Of a stretch of 9,584 bases of DNA, positions 6,187 through 9,584 are shown piece after piece (position 1 is the stretch's first letter; each line of letters starts with the position of its first letter). The position numbers were made by a program, and so were the translations under genes. This DNA is from JAAZMX01 sp035388025 (lineage in GTDB: Bacteria > Patescibacteriota > Patescibacteriia > UBA2196 > GWA2-42-15): the NCBI GenBank assembly GCA_035388025.1, contig DAOOPA010000034.1, forward strand, positions 1 to 9,584. Direction: 5' to 3'. The notes beneath the pieces were generated by a model. The model worked only from the letters and a program-made list of their open reading frames with translations, ran no database searches and was not told where the DNA came from.

Positions 6187-6455
6187 AGTATAAAAGAGGT
6201 TGGGAGTTCATAAAATTGAGTTAATCGGTCGAACAGATGGGCGCCGGGCAATAATAATTAGCCGGAATGAACAAGAAGAAAGAAGGCAAAAAGACCGAGG
6301 GGCTTATAAGGATATTTTATATAATAAGCACTTTACAAGATAAAAAAACAACCCCGTGGTAAGGGTTATAAAATATATAAATTCAAGGCTATGGATTTTT
6401 ATATTTTTTTAAAGCGAAAGATAAATCGCTTTTGTTTTCAGGGTTGTTTTTTGTT
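6127..6455 (+). ncRNA. Possible non-coding transcript from the operator-flanked promoter
   Basis: Inferred only. A transcript starting near 6127 would meet no credible reading frame and would reach a structured, U-rich-ended element at 6343-6452. No known RNA family was recognised: the conserved marks of tmRNA, RNase P RNA, SRP RNA, T-box and tRNA were looked for and not found. Both the start and the end are predictions, and read-through into the gene at 6893 is equally possible. Confidence 0.3.
6343..6452. other. 110-nt structured element closed by a 12-bp stem
   Basis: AAAAAACAACCC (6343-6354) is the exact reverse complement of GGGTTGTTTTTT (6441-6452). Inside are an AT-rich imperfect hairpin (about 6369-6408) and a 7-bp hairpin, AAAGCGA/TCGCTTT (6411-6417 with 6426-6432). 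The left arm can instead pair locally: AACCC (6350-6354) with GGGTT (6363-6367). On the - strand this local hairpin is followed directly by a T run and would work as a terminator. On the + strand the right arm carries the U tract. It may be a terminator/attenuator pair, a structured RNA, or a small inverted-repeat element; no clear target-site duplication flanks it. Confidence 0.5.
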
Positions 6456-6807
6456 AGCCATAAATCAAGCTACAACATCAGTATAGCACAAAGATGACAA
6501 AAAATCAATCAGCCAAATTTTGTTCTGAACGGGTATAAATATAAAAAATATAATTTCTTCGCTGGAATCAAAATTTTTTCGGTTCAAGCAGATGAAGAAT
6601 CACAAAATAAAAACAAAAATTTTTCGTTCGCGATCAAAATTAATCGCAAGCGGAAATAATCCAAGCTTTATAAAATTGCCTGTTAAAAAAATAAGGCCAA
6701 GGTAAAGCGCGATCCCTCACCAGACAAAACCAAGACGGGGTCTCGGGTTGAGGTTCGGGAAAAAAGAGTCAAGAGGATTGGAAATCCATGCGACAAAAAA
6801 TAGCGCA
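6453..6807. other. Non-coding stretch with several imperfect hairpins, no gene seen
   Basis: No reading frame here looks real. The sequence is AT-rich and contains three imperfect hairpins: 6555-6599 (TTCTTC with GAAGAA outside, GAATC with GGTTC inside), 6625-6652 (CGTTCGCGAT with ATCGCAAGCG, one mismatch and one wobble) and 6715-6753 (CCTCACCAGAC with a bulged partner). Hairpins of this quality can occur by chance in AT-rich DNA, so only their density is notable. If the promoter at 6092-6120 reads through, this would be part of the long leader of the surface-protein gene. Confidence 0.4.
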
Positions 6808-6847
6808 GGATCCTTCGACTTACGACTTCGCTCCGCTTCGCTCAGGG
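6808..6847. repeat. REP-like intergenic repeat of the CCTTCGAC...CTTCGCTCAGGG type
   Basis: The element begins GGATCCTTCGACTTACGAC and ends TTCGCTCAGGG, with internal echoes of CGACTT and (C/A)(C/G)CTTCGCT. Read on the - strand it becomes CCCTGAGCGAAGCGG followed by AGCGAAGTCG and ends in GTCGAAGGATCC. Sequences of this style are dispersed in intergenic regions of many bacterial genomes, which is recalled general knowledge and was not searched here. It lies about 45 bases before the start of the surface-protein gene. Confidence 0.5.
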
Positions 6848-6892
6848 TAAAGTTTTTTGAAAGCGGAAACAAAAACAAAAACAAAAAACAAG

Positions 6893-9584
6893 ATGCCTTA
6901 TAAGGTAGATAATAATATAAATAATAATATTAAGTCCGTTGGTGGTGATAAAAGTAGCCGGGTTGTTCCCCATGGCTATTTTTTGTTGTCCGAGCTGGAA
7001 GGACAATGCGAGTACTCTCAAGAGTATCTGTCACTTTTGGCGAGAAAGGGTGAATTGAAAGCGAAAAAGTTTGGACGCAATTGGTACGCAACCAAAGAGT
7101 CTTTGGTTGAATATACGCATAGCCATGCAGTGAAAGTCAAAGAGGGAGAGAAGGCAAAGAACACGGCAGATCGCAAAGAAACGAAATTATTAGCAGAAGT
7201 GGTTGAAGAAAAGAAAGTGGCGAGCCAAGCAGTGATCGTAGAAAAAAGAACGCAGACTAAAACAGGCCAGGAAAAAAAGAGGTGGCAGTCTAAAATTCGG
7301 ATGGTAAAAAACAAGATTAACAATTGGGTTGAAAGCCAGGAGCGAGCATATCGCCGCAATGCGGCCGGGACAAAAATTTTGGAACGGCAGTTGATTATTC
7401 GAAAAATTATTGACAAGACCCAGCCGACGCAAAGAACAATAGCGGCTTATGAGAGAGCGGAAAACAAAGTGCATTATCCGATGAAGCAGGGTCTAAATCG
7501 GGCGATTCTGGAAGAGGCGAAAGATTTGGTTGAAAGACAAGCTGAGCGACCAAGGGTGAAAGCGAGCGAGTGGTTTTCTGTGTTGGTTTTGGATAGGGTG
7601 CGGGCAATGTTATTTCATGGGCGGATAGCGATTCAGGATTTTTGGCGGGCGCCAGAAATGACAGTGAAATACTGGCCGGTTTTGCGAAGAGAATATAAGT
7701 TCAGAACAGCGGCTTATGGCTTAGCAGTGTTTTTGTTTTTGATAATCAGCGGAGCGAGCGTTTTGGATTATCAAGGGACGAATAAAAATTACGAGCGGCT
7801 GGCTCGGGTGACGAAAGAGAACAGTCAAATGATTTTGGTTGCTTGGTTGGAGCGGACCTTTGATTGGCAGACAGCACAAGAACAAACAATAAACGAGTGG
7901 AGCCAGAAGGCCGACAGACAATTGGCAATGATTGGCGATAACTCTTGGCTCGGGAGAACGAATAATTATTTTCAAAAAACCAGCCGTGAGGCGGTGACGA
8001 AGAAAAATGATATTTTGATCAGGGCCGGACAGACGATGGATAAAAAGTTGGCTCGATTGGCCGATGGCGCGGGGGCTATTGGAAAAAATAAAAATAATAA
8101 AAATCAAAAAGGTTGGCAAGCGCAGGGTATCGTGGCCGGAGAATCAACAATGGATCGTTCAAAAATATTTATCGCCAAGGTGGGTGATTGGTGGCAAAAG
8201 GGAACAAGGGTCTTTGGCAATTGGGGAAACAGGGTGAGAGAAATTATTTGGCCAAGCAAATCGGAAGAGATTTATTTGGCTGAGATGACCGGCGCTCAAT
8301 GTTTTCTGACTTGGGTGTCAGAGCCGACCAATCTATGGCAGAGACAATCGGGGAGTCAAGTGTCAGTCATCAGAAGCGGAGGTGAGACGGTGAGGGAGAA
8401 AGAAACAGTGATCAGAGAGATTGTTTATCAAGGACCGGCTGGAGAGCGAGGCGACACAGGGCCAGCGGGTCCGCCGGGTAGAGATGGCGTCGCTGGGATA
8501 AGTGGTGGCTCAGGAACAGGAGGGAGCACAACTTATATCTATCCGAATATCATTGCCCAGCCAACGATTGATCCGCACAGCGCTACCAGTCTTTCCGCGA
8601 TGAATTTGAGCGGAGAGACTTTGGTCGTTAAAATGGCAACAGTTGGCGAGGATTTGACCGTAGGTAGAAACGCAACCATTGGCGGGATATTTAACGCGAC
8701 GGGCGCGGCTATTTTTGGCGGAGCGGTTAGTTTTAACAGTCAAACAAATTTTGCCGGGCCAGCTACGTTTAACATGATTAACGCGAGCAGTAGCAGTGTT
8801 GATAATTTGATTTTTGGCAATGCAACAACCACCGGAACCTTGGCGGTGAATGAAATCTGTATTGGCGGGGAGTGTCAGAATGCTTGGCCGGCGAGCGGTA
8901 CAAGCGGAGCCTGGGAAAACATTTTTGATAATACCTTGTCGCCAACTTCAACCACAGCCGGAATTTTTGTCACTGGGTCATCCACTATCGCGGCTGATTT
9001 TCGGGTAGATGGCAACGCGACGACCACCGGCAGTCAATATGTGGGTGGCGATTTGATCGTGATCGGTGGCGCCAACCTGGATGGTCTGACGACCATCGCT
9101 GATGCTCGGGTAGCAGTCCTGAACGCCACCAGTTCTTTGATTGATAATCTAGTAGTGAGCAATAGTATCTCTGTACCAGCTGGCTCATTTGATTACACTT
9201 CCCTTAATTGGTACTGGTCGACAACGAGCGAACAATACTTCTGGAACAATACTTCCACCTGGAGTGGATTCCAAAGTGAATGGAATAAATATACTAATGC
9301 TTCTTCAACTTTAATCACTTTGAATGATATTGATACTTCCTTGAAGATCAGTGACATTGTTGGTGATGAAACTGGTACAGGTTCTTTAGTCTTTGGAACT
9401 TCGCCTGTTATCTCTGGGGCTACTTTGAACGGACTCTCCACGATTGCTGACGCGCGAGTAGCAGTTTTGAACGCCACCTCTTCAACGATTGATAATCTAG
9501 TGGTAACCAACAGCCTCTCTTTACCAGCCGGGTCATTTGACTACACTTCCCTTAACTGGTACTGGTCCACCACGAGCGAACAAT
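6893..9584 (+). CDS. Giant membrane-anchored surface fibre protein with N-terminal HTH and collagen-like segment (runs off the window)
   Basis: The frame is open from ATG 6893 to the window end: 897 codons and no stop. Domains in order are a 26-residue Asn-rich start; an excisionase/MerR-like HTH at about residues 27-76 (LLSELEGQCEYSQEYLSLLA, then RKGELKAKKFGRNWYATKES); a basic, charged linker (77-270) with coiled-coil-like stretches; one transmembrane helix (about 273-291, AAYGLAVFLFLIISGASVL) preceded by RREYKFR, so the N-terminus is predicted inside; a Trp-rich outer region (292-513); eight collagen-like G-X-Y triplets (514-537); then Gly/Ser/Thr/Asn-rich beta-fibre sequence with repeated GNATTTG and NAxSSxxDNL motifs and CIGGECQNAW (656-665), a motif of tail-fibre-like proteins. 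From residue 726 it enters a 116-residue repeat. There is no signal peptide; the helix would act as a signal anchor. No Shine-Dalgarno motif is seen; the leader is A-rich. A TTG at 6857 is a less likely start. Probable role: adhesion or fibre formation. Confidence 0.85.
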   Translation, partial: MPYKVDNNINNNIKSVGGDKSSRVVPHGYFLLSELEGQCEYSQEYLSLLARKGELKAKKFGRNWYATKESLVEYTHSHAVKVKEGEKAKNTADRKETKLLAEVVEEKKVASQAVIVEKRTQTKTGQEKKRWQSKIRMVKNKINNWVESQERAYRRNAAGTKILERQLIIRKIIDKTQPTQRTIAAYERAENKVHYPMKQGLNRAILEEAKDLVERQAERPRVKASEWFSVLVLDRVRAMLFHGRIAIQDFWRAPEMTVKYWPVLRREYKFRTAAYGLAVFLFLIISGASVLDYQGTNKNYERLARVTKENSQMILVAWLERTFDWQTAQEQTINEWSQKADRQLAMIGDNSWLGRTNNYFQKTSREAVTKKNDILIRAGQTMDKKLARLADGAGAIGKNKNNKNQKGWQAQGIVAGESTMDRSKIFIAKVGDWWQKGTRVFGNWGNRVREIIWPSKSEEIYLAEMTGAQCFLTWVSEPTNLWQRQSGSQVSVIRSGGETVREKETVIREIVYQGPAGERGDTGPAGPPGRDGVAGISGGSGTGGSTTYIYPNIIAQPTIDPHSATSLSAMNLSGETLVVKMATVGEDLTVGRNATIGGIFNATGAAIFGGAVSFNSQTNFAGPATFNMINASSSSVDNLIFGNATTTGTLAVNEICIGGECQNAWPASGTSGAWENIFDNTLSPTSTTAGIFVTGSSTIAADFRVDGNATTTGSQYVGGDLIVIGGANLDGLTTIADARVAVLNATSSLIDNLVVSNSISVPAGSFDYTSLNWYWSTTSEQYFWNNTSTWSGFQSEWNKYTNASSTLITLNDIDTSLKISDIVGDETGTGSLVFGTSPVISGATLNGLSTIADARVAVLNATSSTIDNLVVTNSLSLPAGSFDYTSLNWYWSTTSEQ
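6971..7120 (+). other. HTH domain region of the surface protein
   Basis: Residues about 27-76 read as a winged HTH of the excisionase/MerR-like (HTH_17) kind: a first helix (LLSELEGQ), a turn, the recognition-type helix (SQEYLSLLARKG), then the wing ELKAKKFGRNWYATKESLVEY. The run A-K-K-F-G-R-N-W-Y is the most diagnostic part: this K-x-G-R-x-W strand is the wing of such domains. Lys and Arg are conserved in the places that contact DNA in this family, so DNA binding is plausible but not shown. Confidence 0.7.
8432..8506 (+). other. Collagen-like G-X-Y segment
   Basis: Eight uninterrupted triplets starting at residue 514 (GPA GER GDT GPA GPP, then GRD GVA GIS), followed by a Gly/Ser-rich hinge. 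It is too short for a stable long triple helix by itself, but it would favour trimer formation, which fits a trimeric fibre. Confidence 0.85.
9068..9584 (+). repeat. 348-bp (116-residue) in-frame tandem repeat of the surface protein
   Basis: Unit 1 is 9068-9415 and unit 2 starts at 9416 and is cut by the window end after 169 bases. The protein copies match closely: LDGLTTIADARVAVLNATSS against LNGLSTIADARVAVLNATSS, then IDNLVV and PAGSFDYTSLNWYWSTTSEQ in both. The DNA copies differ mainly at third codon positions, so the repeat is kept at the protein level and is not a recent duplication. Codon use shifts here towards CTT, CTC, ACT, TCT and TCC. Confidence 0.9.

Noticed and set aside
6341..6455. 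MITE or small insertion element
   Set aside because: The arms look like terminal inverted repeats, but there is no clear target-site duplication and A/T-rich arms next to C/G triplets also fit a terminator stem. Not excluded, but not called.
6391..6486. A 31-codon + strand frame (MDFYIFLKRKINRF...) with AAGG just upstream
   Set aside because: It is inside the structured element at 6343-6452, the AAGG is only two bases from the ATG, and a 31-codon frame with these residues is expected by chance in AT-rich DNA. Kept only as a remote possibility.
5990..6807. tRNA, tmRNA, RNase P RNA, SRP RNA, T-box or hammerhead ribozyme
   Set aside because: GGTTCG-like and GGCGCCGGGC-like words occur, but none has the arms, cores or end motifs of these families.
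5901..6892. Replication origin, because of AT-richness and the repeated 11-bp sites
   Set aside because: No DnaA boxes (TTATNCACA-like) were found, and the 11-bp sites are placed on a promoter rather than in an iteron ladder.
7018..8119. Several - strand frames of 60-132 codons opposite the surface-protein gene
   Set aside because: The + strand frame is continuous over 897 codons with recognisable domains; the reverse frames have Ser/Leu/Phe-rich, family-less translations.
9193..9510. A 105-codon - strand frame opposite the fibre repeats
   Set aside because: Its length follows from the repeat codons on the + strand; it has no domain and spans the repeat border.

Overview
The window reads as a low-to-moderate GC bacterial chromosome segment in which every supported gene lies on the + strand. 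The standard code is used, with TAA and TAG stops. Several traits together suggest a Patescibacteria/CPR (Parcubacteria-like) genome: small genes separated by compact intrinsic terminators, extended -10 promoters of the TGnTATAAT type, Shine-Dalgarno motifs that are mostly missing, a PpsA-type PEP synthase, and a giant surface protein with a cytoplasmic helix-turn-helix. The phylum is an inference from gene style, not from a marker gene.

Left part (1-5900), ordinary housekeeping. It opens with the C-terminal part of a polytopic O-antigen ligase/polymerase-family protein (1-642). Next is a heat-shock operon, groES-groEL (805-2786), with a clear sigma-70-type promoter (671-699), a near-perfect CIRCE operator for the repressor HrcA (716-742) and an intrinsic terminator (2825-2859). 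A small DUF4870-like membrane protein follows (2921-3250) and ends in a 30-bp perfect palindrome that looks like a two-way terminator. Phosphoenolpyruvate synthase (3375-5840) follows, with its own terminator.

Middle part (5901-6892), about 1 kb with no convincing gene but dense non-coding structure. It holds a 32-bp tandem pair of hairpin repeats and a consensus promoter (TTTACA-N17-TATAAT) bracketed by inverted copies of an 11-bp site, with a third copy further downstream. It also holds a 110-nt element closed by a 12-bp stem, several further hairpins, and a GAAG/CTTC-rich repeat of the REP-like intergenic type. This is the least explained stretch and may encode a regulated non-coding RNA or a very long leader for the next gene.

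Right part (6893-9584), one open frame that runs off the window (897 codons seen). It encodes an N-terminal excisionase/MerR-like HTH, a basic linker, a single transmembrane helix, a Trp-rich extracytoplasmic region, eight collagen-like G-X-Y triplets, and then Ser/Thr/Asn-rich fibre repeats that settle into a 116-residue (348-bp) tandem unit with different codon use. It is most simply a membrane-anchored fibre or adhesin carrying a DNA-binding-like cytoplasmic head. This protein and its structured upstream region are the most interesting part of the window.
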